Positions 38,692-48,691 of a stretch of 64,000 bases of DNA are shown piece by piece; position 1 is the stretch's first letter; the number at the start of each line of letters is the position of its first letter. The DNA comes from Halogranum gelatinilyticum (GTDB lineage Archaea; Halobacteriota; Halobacteria; Halobacteriales; Haloferacaceae). The position numbers were made by a program, and so were the translations under genes. The stretch is from NCBI RefSeq assembly GCF_900103715.1, contig NZ_FNHL01000005.1, positions 1-64,000 of the forward strand, read 5' to 3'. Below the pieces are notes generated by a model. The model saw nothing but the letters and a program-made list of their open reading frames with translations. It had not been told where the DNA came from and made no database searches.

Positions 38692-39999
38692 CTACGTTCT
38701 CTCTCCGAAGGCTTCGTCCAGTTGTTCTCGCATGAACTCGCGCCGGACTCGACGGGAACGCGAGTCAGAGAGGTAATTCTGCATCACCACCCGAGGATCG
38801 CTACTCCCCTGCTCTGCAGCGATTTCGTCGACGCCTTCAAGTACACCTTCGAGTACTGCGGTATAGGTGTCGTACCAGAACCGACGACAGAGCTGCGGAC
38901 TCGGTCGCTCTCCAGCGATTCGCTCCGGGAGACCTGCTTTCGATGCAAGCTTCTGGAACCAATTACGAATCGTATCCCGGGTCACGTACGGCGTTTCTCC
39001 TTGTGAGGACGGGAACAGGTATCCAGTCCACTCCTCGTCTTCCGCTAGTTCGTCGATCCGGGAGTCGAACACGTCCATCCCGTAGAGGAGAGACACCTCA
39101 CCGGGCCCGTTCTTACGGCTACCGAACGTGATGAAGGGGACGTCGTCTTCGGGAACATCACGGTGGAACTGCGAGACGTGGAGTGCTGCGACCTCACTCG
39201 CTCGTAGTCCCCAGCCAGCTAACGCCACGATGAGCAGTTGTTCTCGCGTCGTGTCCGCCGCCTGCATCAGCTCCCGGATATGACTTGCCGAAAGGGACGG
39301 TGTCGGGGAATCTTCGACTTCCCACTTGAATTCGTCGTAGAGGCCGCTTGCAGGGTTCATCGAGGCAACCCGCCGACCGACCAGATGCTGATACCACGCG
39401 TCGACGACGCGCCGCACACGCTGGAGCGTCTGGGCACTGTACTCTCGTTCTGTTCCCTCGTTCAACCAGTCGAATGCCGCATAGACCGCGTCAACGGCTT
39501 CGTAGGCTGGATTCTCTTGGTCTCGTTGAATCGGTGTGAGGAGGTCGTCTGTACCGTTTGCCTCTCGGTAAGCACGGACGTAGAGATTCAGTCGCGTTCG
39601 GAGGGCGTCGACGGACGACGTCGCAAGACTGTATCGTGATTTCCGTCGGTTGAGGAACTGTTCGAGGGCGTCGATTGTCGCATCGTCCGTTGTTGCCCAT
39701 GAGTAGCCTTCTTCACCGTCACCAAGCCCGAGGTCCTCGGCCCAGAACTCACCGAACGAACGGCCGTGATGGCGACGGAGAGCCGCGAGGAATGACCGGG
39801 CATCGTGATCTCGAAACCATTGATGGGTGGGTTTCTCTCTCGACGGGTCGATATCCTCTGCTTCGAGGCAGGGGGCGATCTCGTCCCAGTACAGCTCCGT
39901 GAAGTCCTCGAGCGAACACGAGGTCCATCGGACACTCTCGAATGATGGCACCTGCTCAGCGTCGGTCTCGCCCTCCTGTTCGACATCAGACCGACTCAT
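38692..39999 (-). CDS. Tyrosine recombinase/integrase
   Basis: The 435-residue protein is a XerC/D-type recombinase with SAM-like N-terminal domain and catalytic C-terminal domain. Active residues: R266 (GWGLRASEVAAL), K296 (GSRKNGPGEV), R372 in SPQLCRRFWYDTY and nucleophile Y409 (VVMQNYLSD). The second motif is Q-x-x-R instead of H-x-x-R, a known variation. It may resolve plasmid multimers or integrate the element. The repeat array directly downstream (38249-38691) could contain its target. There is no excisionase next to it. A direct repeat TAAACCCACG lies near 40175-40195 in its upstream region. Confidence 0.88.
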   Translation of the reverse strand: MSRSDVEQEGETDAEQVPSFESVRWTSCSLEDFTELYWDEIAPCLEAEDIDPSREKPTHQWFRDHDARSFLAALRRHHGRSFGEFWAEDLGLGDGEEGYSWATTDDATIDALEQFLNRRKSRYSLATSSVDALRTRLNLYVRAYREANGTDDLLTPIQRDQENPAYEAVDAVYAAFDWLNEGTEREYSAQTLQRVRRVVDAWYQHLVGRRVASMNPASGLYDEFKWEVEDSPTPSLSASHIRELMQAADTTREQLLIVALAGWGLRASEVAALHVSQFHRDVPEDDVPFITFGSRKNGPGEVSLLYGMDVFDSRIDELAEDEEWTGYLFPSSQGETPYVTRDTIRNWFQKLASKAGLPERIAGERPSPQLCRRFWYDTYTAVLEGVLEGVDEIAAEQGSSDPRVVMQNYLSDSRSRRVRREFMREQLDEAFGERT

Positions 40000-40319
40000 G
40001 ATAGTGTTCTCTGCAGGCTTCGAACGGTTGCAACTGGGTTTCTGCAGAAATTGGCTAGAAGCCCAATCGCGCTGCGGTATGGCGATTCTAAGAGTGGCAT
40101 ATTCGGGTTACTCAGCGTTTTAGTCGGATTCCTTATCAGTTTGTGGGTTCGGCTGACCGGGAGAGTCTGCTAAACCCACGACTAAACCCACGGGAAAATG
40201 CGCCAAGCGAATAAACTGTATGTTGCGATATGGACTTCTCGGGAGGATTGAGATTGAGATTACAATATGTCATTCTCTCCGATAGACATTTGACCACGGC
40301 AATTATTGGATTACAAAAT
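40000..40319. other. Intergenic region between recombinase and membrane gene pair
   Basis: 320 nt between divergent genes, with a direct repeat (TAAACCCACG twice near 40175-40195). The open frame from 40230 uses rare AGA/TTA/TTG codons before ATG 40320, so it is treated as non-coding promoter sequence. Confidence 0.45.
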
Positions 40320-41336
40320 ATGGTGGATGTCGAGTCTGTTGCCGTATTCAGTTGCGAAATGGGTGAGGAAATCGAAAATCCGACCCCAGATCTTGTTGGT
40401 ACACTTGACGGGGACGATTTAGTCACTGATGCTGGTGCAGAAGCCGAGCGTATTGTCGCAAGTATGCTGCGGGACACGCTAGGGCGACGTTACAATAGTG
40501 ACGACACGAAGAACGCCCGAAATCACATCTTCACCGATGCCGCTCGCAGTGCATCGGTAAATCTTGAGGGGGAGGGCCGTACGACTGTGGAATTACTGGA
40601 AAAAGTTCGGGACGGGAGTGATATCGAAAGCGCTGGAGAGTCTCTTTCTCAGCTCTATCTTAATGAAGCACGCTCTGTCTCTGACCTTCTCATCTACACT
40701 CAATTTAGCGAGTACGACGAAACATTCGCAGCGATTCTGAAAACTCCCTATCTGGAAGGCGCTCACGAAATCGACCTCGACCACGAAGATACAGAAGCAG
40801 TCTTCACCGAGAACGAGCGCGTTATTCAAGAAGAGACCGACAAGAGCGTCGTCTATCCCAAGTACGACAAATTTGAGGAGGTAATCGACGAAGATAGTGC
40901 ACAGCTGTATCAGGAAGGAGGAGCACAACACTACGCCAAGTATTGGTACGGCTTCCTGAATCTCAAAGCAGCGCCGCACCCGGACGAACTAGTTGAATCC
41001 GCAATCAAGCAACGTGCCAGCGAAAGTGAAACCTCGGCAGCTTTCTCCACGTATCAGGACTTCACTGATGGGGGTCCAATCACGCTGGATGATGAGGACG
41101 GAACAGAGGTAAACGTCGATCAGGGGGACGTTAGTGTTCGAATTGCAGGGAAATCGATTCGTGTGTCAATAAGCGAATTGCGTGACAGTGATAACGTCCA
41201 ACTCGCACGAGACGGTGATCAGTTTTATCTGCTACTTTCTGATCTACAGCCGGAACTCACAGTCGGAAGTGGGAATGGAAAGCGCTCGTTGGTCGACGAC
41301 CTGTCTAATGTTCCTGACATCCGAGACCTGTTCTAG
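40320..41336 (+). CDS. Hypothetical protein, possibly YejK/NdpA nucleoid-associated-like
   Basis: ATG 40320 was chosen over 40230 because the intervening codons are unlike the gene. The 338-residue acidic protein has a segment, SDLLIYTQFSEYDETFAAIL then KTPYLEGAHEIDL, that resembles the N-terminal domain of YejK/NdpA nucleoid-associated proteins, but the match is loose. The C-terminal part (VRIAGKSIRVSISELR) is beta-rich. It is followed after 9 nt by the membrane-protein gene, so the two likely form one operon and act together. Base composition is lower in GC than the AddAB-like genes that follow. Confidence 0.45.
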   Translation: MVDVESVAVFSCEMGEEIENPTPDLVGTLDGDDLVTDAGAEAERIVASMLRDTLGRRYNSDDTKNARNHIFTDAARSASVNLEGEGRTTVELLEKVRDGSDIESAGESLSQLYLNEARSVSDLLIYTQFSEYDETFAAILKTPYLEGAHEIDLDHEDTEAVFTENERVIQEETDKSVVYPKYDKFEEVIDEDSAQLYQEGGAQHYAKYWYGFLNLKAAPHPDELVESAIKQRASESETSAAFSTYQDFTDGGPITLDDEDGTEVNVDQGDVSVRIAGKSIRVSISELRDSDNVQLARDGDQFYLLLSDLQPELTVGSGNGKRSLVDDLSNVPDIRDLF

Positions 41337-41345
41337 CCTATTCAA

Positions 41346-43178
41346 ATGACGCCTCGTGAGTTCATTCAAAGGATAGTCGCAGTTTCGAGTACCGGATCAG
41401 TCAATGATGAAGCCCTCTCTAATCTCTCGATCGATACTGAGGCCAGCTCTCTGTCCGAGGACACATTCAAAAATCTATTCGAGGCTTGGGATTCGTTTCC
41501 TGCGTATTTTAGCGGCTTTCGCTTGATAGCTGATGATCAGCGATTGTTCGAATTGTCTGGGAGAGAACTCAGCGTAAACGACGAAGGTCTACAGGCGCTC
41601 GCTGACCGCGATCTGGACCCTGCCGTCGATGTCGATTATTATCGTGATGGGTTCGACCGGTACTATCCAGATGAGATTCGGAACGCTGCTGGCTTGATTT
41701 ATGAATTTGCATCAAAACTCAACGATGCGAGTACCCGCGTCACTATCGAGATAGGCCTTCAAAAGCGGACGATTGCCTCCGACCTTCTCGGCGATGAGTT
41801 AACTTCTGATTTTGATTTGAACCCTCTCCTCTGGTGGACGCCATCAGATTTCTTCGAATGGATCGGAAGTCACAGCCCACATGAGGTTGCAGCTGAGCTC
41901 TTCGAATACGAATCCTTCCCTGTGTTTCTCTTTCTTCAGAATGCTCCAGATGAGATCTTCCCCGTTCCAATGTGGACTGCGAGTAGCGTTGAAACACTCC
42001 CAAAGGAGGAAGTCGAGGAGGCTGCCGACCAATACTTTGACTCGATGTCTGCTTCCCGAAAATTCACTCACTGGCGTGGAGACCTTTCACCAATCCACCC
42101 TTCGGTAGTTGAGGGCCTCTGGGAAACCTGCGACAATGAACAAGTCTCTCCTCTCTATGCATACTCTCTCTTAGGAGTTCTCTCCGCAGCTGTTGACCGC
42201 GACGGTCAGACGATGCAGTTCCTATTCTCTAGTGAACCTGAATTCAACCCCCGGATTGACTTGTCCGAGCAATGTGCAGAGTGGGGCAGGAATGGAATCT
42301 GCGCGATTAGAGACCTTCATCAATCGTTTGAAGCTGAAGAGAAAAAAGACGCATTTCGGGATCTCTGGCAGTTGGCGATAACCGAACACTGTCGAGGTAC
42401 GGAGCGTGGCATCGAGATGCTCCCAGAGGTCATTGAGGACGTTAAATCGAGTTACCAGGATCTCCAGGTATCTGCTGTCGAAGAAAATTTCGAAGCTCTA
42501 AGTGATGTACTTGAAGACACGCAGACTTTGATGGCTGGATTGACTGAGAGGCTTTCGTCGGCAGCCAATGAAACTTCTCAAGATATCCAACGATTGACGT
42601 TCACACTCCTTGGTGCAATCGTCGCGAACATCTTCTTGGTACTTCGATGGAGCGACCGAGATCTGGTGCCCCCGTTTTCGATTTTTGTTCTTATTGTGAT
42701 TGTTGGGTTCTACCTCCCTCTCATTCAGGGGAGAATTGAGGACCTGAACGACACAATCACAGAGGTGAAGAACGACTACGAATTCTACGAGAAGCACATC
42801 CGCCGGTTCAACAAGGATCTATTCCGGTTTGGTGATCTGGAAGAGCGGAAATCAGCATACGTGGGGTTAGCTGAAACGCAGCGGCAGCGGGCACAAACCC
42901 AGCTTCGAAGAGTCTTCTACGCTCTACTCACCGTCTGGTGTGGATTGGCAATCTGGTCTGGGTTCGCATTTTCGTTCGGACAACCGCAGTCACTTGCGTT
43001 AGCGGTCTCTGGTGTCGTGCTCGCAATCCTTTCTTTCGCTCCCACTGATGGACCGTTCGGCCACAGCGGCTACGAGTATTTTAGCAGAGCAGCGGCGATA
43101 GTCACTCTCGTCATCATCGGCCTTTCATTCGTTTATCCTCTCCTTCCGCTGTTTATCGGAATGATCCTGAATTTCTGA
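41346..43178 (+). CDS. Membrane protein with large cytoplasmic domain, partner of the 40320 gene
   Basis: The 610-residue protein has a soluble first ~410 residues of unknown family and then five apparent transmembrane segments: around 418-437 (LTFTLLGAIVANIFLVLRW), 443-460 (FSIFVLIVIVGFYLPLI), ~522-540 (ALLTVWCGLAIWSGFAF), ~545-562 (LALAVSGVVLAILSF) and ~585-608 (VTLVIIGLSFVYPLLPLF). Charged coiled-coil stretches precede and separate them. A cytoplasmic sensor joined to a membrane pore is the layout of many abortive-infection effectors, but no known family was recognised. It is co-transcribed with the gene before it. Confidence 0.55.
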   Translation: MTPREFIQRIVAVSSTGSVNDEALSNLSIDTEASSLSEDTFKNLFEAWDSFPAYFSGFRLIADDQRLFELSGRELSVNDEGLQALADRDLDPAVDVDYYRDGFDRYYPDEIRNAAGLIYEFASKLNDASTRVTIEIGLQKRTIASDLLGDELTSDFDLNPLLWWTPSDFFEWIGSHSPHEVAAELFEYESFPVFLFLQNAPDEIFPVPMWTASSVETLPKEEVEEAADQYFDSMSASRKFTHWRGDLSPIHPSVVEGLWETCDNEQVSPLYAYSLLGVLSAAVDRDGQTMQFLFSSEPEFNPRIDLSEQCAEWGRNGICAIRDLHQSFEAEEKKDAFRDLWQLAITEHCRGTERGIEMLPEVIEDVKSSYQDLQVSAVEENFEALSDVLEDTQTLMAGLTERLSSAANETSQDIQRLTFTLLGAIVANIFLVLRWSDRDLVPPFSIFVLIVIVGFYLPLIQGRIEDLNDTITEVKNDYEFYEKHIRRFNKDLFRFGDLEERKSAYVGLAETQRQRAQTQLRRVFYALLTVWCGLAIWSGFAFSFGQPQSLALAVSGVVLAILSFAPTDGPFGHSGYEYFSRAAAIVTLVIIGLSFVYPLLPLFIGMILNF

Positions 43179-43229
43179 TTAGGCTGCACCGACGACACAT
43201 TTTTGAAACTCACCTGAGTCCGATAGTCC

Positions 43230-45818
43230 GTGTCAATTACACGAGCGAAGTCTATTGATTCTCTCTACGAGGAATGCAAGGATTTCGACCTTGTGCTCGT
43301 GCCGGACGCGCCGATGGCAAGCGCCCTGAACCGGCGTCTCGACCAACCCCACTTCGGGCCGTTCGCGATTACCCCACGGCGCCTGGCGGCTCGACGCCGA
43401 GAACAGGCTGAGGATCGACTCGCGTTTCTCGAAATCATCGAGACGACGGATCTCAACTGGAAGGAGACGTCCTATGCGGTCGGGAACATCCTCCAATGCT
43501 GGGAGTACCAAGGGACGGCTGAGGCTGTTCTCGACTACGAACAGTTCGCGACGACGGCAACGCACACCGCTGTCGACTGCATCGCCGATATGGACACGAC
43601 GTCCAAGCGCCTCACCGAGTACAGCATCGACGCCGACACGTCGGTCGCCGTCGTCGGACTCAAGCAGCTCACCGAACTCGAACGCTCGATCCTTCCTCCA
43701 GACTACGAGACGGTCGACCCGTTCACCGAAGAGTCGTTCGACCATCCACCGTTCCGAATTCTCTATTCGCCGGCCGCAATCGTCGACGTTGTCCTCGACA
43801 CGGTCACCCCCGAAAACGCCGGAGACGTGGCTGTCGTCCTCGATGCAGCCAGTCAATATTCCTCACTCATTGAGTCGGCGCTGGAAGCCGCAGATATTCC
43901 ATACTACGGTGGTCCAGGGTTCACCGACGATGCACGTCACCGAGCATTCCTGCAGCTGCTTCGAAGTGCGCACGCTGGCCGAGATACGCGGGTTGGCGAC
44001 GTTCGACCACTCCTCACCCAGCTCGGGATGTCAATCGATATCGAACACGACGAGAAGCGTCTCTTCGACCTCGACCGCCCGGAAGTGGACTGGCTCCTCG
44101 AGTTCCGTGACGAGATTCGCACCAGCACGTTCGAGGAAGCCATCGACGTATACGAGGACGTCACAGACACCACCATCGACGCATTCAGAGAGGAACTCGC
44201 GACCCTCGGTATCCTCGACGACCCCGTCACCGAATCGGCAGTCGACCGGCTCGAATTCTATCTACAGTCCTACGAAGTCCCTGTGGACCGCGAAAACGAA
44301 GGTGTCCTGCTGGCCGATGCGAAATCGGCCGCGCACGTCGACCGCGCCGTGGTGTTCTATCTCGGCCTCGACGAAGGGTGGACGCATTCGTCGCCTCGTC
44401 GACCGTGGGTCAACCGGGATCAAGAGTTCGAGCGGAACATCCGACAGTTCCAACTCCTGCTCCAGAACGGAGTCGACCAGTACTACCTCGTGCAGGACAC
44501 CGCCGGTGGGACGCCGGTCACCCCGTGTCTGTACTTCGAAGAGCTGTTCGAGGAAGAGTTCGACCGATTCAGTGACTTGGACTCACTGCAACACTCACGA
44601 GCATTTCGACCAACGCAGGACGGGTTCGAAAGAGAACCACTCGACGTCCTTCCTGAGGAGGTCACCGCACTGAGCCAGTCGAGCCTGAACACCTACGTCA
44701 ACTCCCCCCGCGATTACTTCTTCAGCCGAGTCGTCGACAACCCGGACAAAGAGCACTTTAGGGAAGGGAACCTGTTCCACGACTTCGCAGAGTTCTACGT
44801 CTCACATCCGGACGTCATCACGACGGACACGCTCGACGAGGTCGCAGCAGTCATTCTCGACGAGGTTGACCCGTTCCTCCGCGGCGTCGACCGGGAGGTC
44901 CGACTCACGAAATACCGCGTCGGGCTCCAGACCATCGTCGAGTTCCTCGATGCAAACCCGCCTCAGGGTGATGGTCTGGCGACGCCTGATAGTGGCTGGG
45001 GAGAGAACTTCTTCGCTGAGTATTACGACCGCCCTATCGACGCGTCGCACACTGAACGCCGGTTCGAGAACACTAACCTCGGGTTGAAGGGAAAGATCGA
45101 CCTCGTTCACAGCCCTGCCCGACTCCTCGACTACAAGAGCGGCGCAAAGAAGTCGGCATACTCCGTCGTCAAGCACTCGGCGCTCGACCCACCGAGCGAC
45201 AAACCGAATTTCCAGGCATTGCTGTATCTCGCTCACCAGCGCACTGAGCGCCCGGATGAGGAACTTCGATTCACGTTCTTCCACTTCCTCGAAACGCTCG
45301 ACGATGTGGTGACTGGGGATGGGTCTCTCGAGGACTGCCTCACGACGGTCACCTACTACCCTCACAGCTACGAGGAGTATATCGCGAGTCCGGCTGTCTT
45401 CACCGAACTGCAGGAAGATGCCGCGAACGACTGCAACAAGACTTTCTCGAAGTCGACATACGAGGTGTACCAAGCGGTGTTAGATGCGTACGCGTTCCCG
45501 GACACAAGCGATAGCGACGAACTCATCGAATCCGAGTTCGGCAGAGCGCTCACTGAGCGACTGATTGCTGATGTTGGCGACTACAAGTACGTGAAAAACG
45601 GCTGCAAGCAGGCCCTGAGACACTTGCTCCGTATTCGCAACCAGAACTACTTCACTGGCGACGTGGACGCATTCGAGCAGTTCGTCCGAGATCGTCTTTC
45701 GGAGTTGAACGACCGCCGTGCCGGGGACGAGCGCTTCCCGGTTCAGGGACTCGGCGGCGACCCGAACTATCGCTACGTGGATAACCGAGACTGCATCCTG
45801 GAGGGTGGTTCGCGATGA
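43230..45818 (+). CDS. AddB-like protein with PD-(D/E)XK nuclease domain
   Basis: GTG start at 43230; 862 residues. The first ~470 residues resemble an inactivated helicase-like AddB half (for example RAVVFYLGLDEGWTHSSPRR). The C-terminal ~350 residues are a RecB-type nuclease: H in NLFHDFAEFYV, D in LKGKIDLVHSP and D-Y-K in RLLDYKSGAK. No four-Cys iron-sulfur set is obvious, unlike bacterial AddB. Its stop overlaps the ATG of the UvrD-like gene (45815-45818), so the two form an AddAB-like pair. They would process double-strand ends in recombination or destroy linear foreign DNA. Confidence 0.75.
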   Translation: MSITRAKSIDSLYEECKDFDLVLVPDAPMASALNRRLDQPHFGPFAITPRRLAARRREQAEDRLAFLEIIETTDLNWKETSYAVGNILQCWEYQGTAEAVLDYEQFATTATHTAVDCIADMDTTSKRLTEYSIDADTSVAVVGLKQLTELERSILPPDYETVDPFTEESFDHPPFRILYSPAAIVDVVLDTVTPENAGDVAVVLDAASQYSSLIESALEAADIPYYGGPGFTDDARHRAFLQLLRSAHAGRDTRVGDVRPLLTQLGMSIDIEHDEKRLFDLDRPEVDWLLEFRDEIRTSTFEEAIDVYEDVTDTTIDAFREELATLGILDDPVTESAVDRLEFYLQSYEVPVDRENEGVLLADAKSAAHVDRAVVFYLGLDEGWTHSSPRRPWVNRDQEFERNIRQFQLLLQNGVDQYYLVQDTAGGTPVTPCLYFEELFEEEFDRFSDLDSLQHSRAFRPTQDGFEREPLDVLPEEVTALSQSSLNTYVNSPRDYFFSRVVDNPDKEHFREGNLFHDFAEFYVSHPDVITTDTLDEVAAVILDEVDPFLRGVDREVRLTKYRVGLQTIVEFLDANPPQGDGLATPDSGWGENFFAEYYDRPIDASHTERRFENTNLGLKGKIDLVHSPARLLDYKSGAKKSAYSVVKHSALDPPSDKPNFQALLYLAHQRTERPDEELRFTFFHFLETLDDVVTGDGSLEDCLTTVTYYPHSYEEYIASPAVFTELQEDAANDCNKTFSKSTYEVYQAVLDAYAFPDTSDSDELIESEFGRALTERLIADVGDYKYVKNGCKQALRHLLRIRNQNYFTGDVDAFEQFVRDRLSELNDRRAGDERFPVQGLGGDPNYRYVDNRDCILEGGSR

Positions 45819-48676
45819 CCGCTCCGAACGACCAACAGCAGGACCTCATCGACAGTACACAGGGCATTCACGTCGTAGACGCCGGCGCGGGGACGGGGAA
45901 GACGTTCACCGTTACCCGTCGATACGCAGAGATCGTCGACCAGGACGACGTCGAGCCCGAGGACGTCCTCCTCGTGACTTTCACCAACAACGCGGCGACG
46001 GAGATGCGAGAGCGGATCGTCGCCAACTGTGACTACGGAATGCGGGAACTCGCTGACGCGCCGATTCAGACGTTCCACAGTCTCTGCCACGACATCCTCA
46101 TGGAACATGGCTTCGAGGCACCGACACTCCTCGGCATCGACGACCGGATTACGGGGTCCACACGCGTCCTCGAAGACGAGAACGTCGAGAAGACCCAGTT
46201 CCGCGAGTTCATCCGTCGATTCAGCGACGACCACCCCGAGTACGACGACTTCTTCCGCGCCGTCGAGGAGCCGGTCGAACTCCTCGGGTTGATCAATCAG
46301 CTCGCAGCAAAGGGTGTCTTCCCGACCGCTGATGGCTGGTATCGAAACGGCGAGCGGCATTTGGATGGCGACTTCGCGGCGTTCCGTGAGATCTTCGACG
46401 AACTGAATCAGCCCCGGAACGACGGGAACAAGCAGTCCAAGCTCCGCTCGAAACTCGGGGGCTACGGGAACGACAAATGCTACCTCGCAGACGCGCCCGA
46501 GGAAGACGAGATCCGTGGCGGATGGGGTGAGAAGCAAGTTCCCGCTGCCGTCGCACGACTGGCGTTTGAGGAACAGCGAGAGGGCCTCAAGAACTTCGTC
46601 CACGACGTCTATCACGAGTACCTGCAGTTCGCCCTCAGTCGGAACTACCTCAACTTCAGCTTCCTCCAACTGTTCGCGTTCGTCCTGCTCTGTGACGACC
46701 ACCGACTCCGCGACGACGTTGCCTTCGAGTACGTGATGATCGACGAGTTCCAGGACTCGAGCGAGATCCAGTTCAAACTCGCCCTCCTGCTCGCGGACAC
46801 GAACAACGTCTGTGTCGTCGGCGACTGGAAACAGAGCATCTACTCCTTCCAGTACGCTGCCGTCGAGAACATCACCGAATTCGAGTCTCGCTTGGATCGA
46901 TTCGTCGACGAACTCAACGAGGACCACGAGCGAGTCTCGTGGGCGACACGCCCGATCATCGATATCGAACTCGTCGAGAACTACCGGTCAACACAGGCCA
47001 TCCTCGACTTCTCCGAGCACAGCCTGATCACGCCCGCTGCGAGCAAGGACGACGTCGACGAGGCAGCCGTCCGAGACCGCATCGTGGCGCTCTCCTCGAA
47101 CGCCCCGCACGAGAACTCCCGCATTGAGGCGATTCAACACGAAGACGAACACGAGGCCGTCCTGACCAAGATACAGGAGATCGTCGGGAACGACGCGTAT
47201 CAGATCGAAGAGGACGACGAACTCCGTCTCCCGGAGTACGGTGACATCGCCGTCCTCACCCGGACTCGTGACTTCGGTCGGGAACTCCTCTCGGTTGCCG
47301 AAGAGTACGGCTTACCGATGGCGTACGAGGGTGGCATCGAGTTGTTCCGGTCCGACCCGGCGAAGCTTCTGCTTGCGTGGCTGCGGATTCTCGAATCCGT
47401 CGCGGATAGGGGCTGGGCCGTCGTCCTCGAGGAAGCGGGCTACACGCTCGACGAGGTCAAACACGTCCTTGAGAGTGAGGAATACCCCGCCAACATGCAG
47501 ACGTTCAAGTCGGAGCTTGCGTCGCTGGAGACGGTCGGTGGGGTTGCCCAGCGCGTGTTCTCCCAGTACGACTACAACGGGGCGTATGCCGACGTGCTGC
47601 TGACGACGATACAGTCTGTCCACAGCGCGACGACGTTGACACGAGGTGACCTCATCAGGTTCATCGAACGGGGCATCGAGGACGGAAGCACTCACGAAGT
47701 TCACGCGAGCGCCGGCACGAACTCGGTGACGGTCCAGACTATCCACGCGGCAAAGGGACTCGAACACCCCATCGTCGTGCTCGCGAACATGAACTCCCAT
47801 CGCTTCCCACCGTCGGGCGGGAACAGTAACGCGATCACGTTCGACGATCCGATCGGACTCCGTCAGCGGAAGGTCTACGCGGACGACCACGGGTATCCGC
47901 ACATTCACGACAACTGGCGGAGCGACGTCCTTCGGAAGTGCCTGCCGCGTGGGTACGATGAAGAGCGACGCTTGCTCTACGTCGCGATGACGCGGGCTGA
48001 GAGCCACCTCGTGTTCGCTGCAGGCGAGAGCCCGAACACGTTCATCGAAGAACTCCCGGTCGACCTTGAGGAACTGGAACCCGACGTTCAGGAAGCCGAC
48101 ATCACCGAGACGACGCAGGCGCACTTGCAGATTGCTGTGCCGACGCCGGACGGTCCGGTCGGACACTCGCCACACACGCTCATGCGCGACGATGTGTTCG
48201 AGGACGTCGACGACGGGAGGGGGACAGCGTTCGGAACGCAGACCCACGAGTTCGCTGAGCGGTACGTGCTGGAAGGAGAAGTCGAACCGTCGAACGACGA
48301 CGAGCGTCACATCAAGTCGTTCCTGGACTCTCTCGATGGAGAGTTGCGAGTTGAGGAGGACGCGTATCTCCCGCTCACTGTCGACGGCGATCAGGTCACC
48401 ATCTCAGGAATCGTCGACCTCGTTCACATTCGTCCTGATGCCGTCGAGATCATCGACTTCAAGACCGACCTTGGGCGACACGCCGAGGATGAGTATCGGA
48501 AGCAACTCAGCGTGTATTATCACGTGTTGGATGAGTGGTTCCCTGACCGAGACGTGACTGCAGGTATCTTCTATACTGCCCAAGGGGATCGCGTTGACAT
48601 TGATCCACTCACGAGAGCGGACCTCGTCGAGTTAATAGCTGAAGAACAAGGTTTGGAAACCAGCGCTGCCGAATAG
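45815..48676 (+). CDS. AddA-like UvrD/RecB helicase-nuclease
   Basis: The 953-residue SF1 helicase has all motifs: Walker A DAGAGTGKTFTV, motif II YVMIDEFQDSS, motif III VVGDWKQSIYSFQYA, motif V TIHAAKGLEHPIVVLAN and motif VI RRLLYVAMTRAESHL. It ends in a RecB-type nuclease with H in GTQTHEFAERYV, D in SGIVDLVH and D-F-K in EIIDFKTDLG. It is translationally coupled to the AddB-like gene. Two nuclease sites in one complex parallel bacterial AddAB. Archaea usually use Mre11-Rad50-HerA-NurA, so this pair is accessory, probably acquired. Confidence 0.9.
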   Translation: MTAPNDQQQDLIDSTQGIHVVDAGAGTGKTFTVTRRYAEIVDQDDVEPEDVLLVTFTNNAATEMRERIVANCDYGMRELADAPIQTFHSLCHDILMEHGFEAPTLLGIDDRITGSTRVLEDENVEKTQFREFIRRFSDDHPEYDDFFRAVEEPVELLGLINQLAAKGVFPTADGWYRNGERHLDGDFAAFREIFDELNQPRNDGNKQSKLRSKLGGYGNDKCYLADAPEEDEIRGGWGEKQVPAAVARLAFEEQREGLKNFVHDVYHEYLQFALSRNYLNFSFLQLFAFVLLCDDHRLRDDVAFEYVMIDEFQDSSEIQFKLALLLADTNNVCVVGDWKQSIYSFQYAAVENITEFESRLDRFVDELNEDHERVSWATRPIIDIELVENYRSTQAILDFSEHSLITPAASKDDVDEAAVRDRIVALSSNAPHENSRIEAIQHEDEHEAVLTKIQEIVGNDAYQIEEDDELRLPEYGDIAVLTRTRDFGRELLSVAEEYGLPMAYEGGIELFRSDPAKLLLAWLRILESVADRGWAVVLEEAGYTLDEVKHVLESEEYPANMQTFKSELASLETVGGVAQRVFSQYDYNGAYADVLLTTIQSVHSATTLTRGDLIRFIERGIEDGSTHEVHASAGTNSVTVQTIHAAKGLEHPIVVLANMNSHRFPPSGGNSNAITFDDPIGLRQRKVYADDHGYPHIHDNWRSDVLRKCLPRGYDEERRLLYVAMTRAESHLVFAAGESPNTFIEELPVDLEELEPDVQEADITETTQAHLQIAVPTPDGPVGHSPHTLMRDDVFEDVDDGRGTAFGTQTHEFAERYVLEGEVEPSNDDERHIKSFLDSLDGELRVEEDAYLPLTVDGDQVTISGIVDLVHIRPDAVEIIDFKTDLGRHAEDEYRKQLSVYYHVLDEWFPDRDVTAGIFYTAQGDRVDIDPLTRADLVELIAEEQGLETSAAE

Positions 48677-48691
48677 ATCTCGCTGTACTCT

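Noticed and set aside
40230-40319. Earlier start for the 338-aa gene
   Set aside because: Codons are AGA/TTA/TTG-rich and unlike the downstream gene, so ATG 40320 is preferred.
45773-46927. 384-codon minus-strand open frame antisense to the AddA-like gene
   Set aside because: Shadow frame; the plus strand encodes complete helicase motifs.
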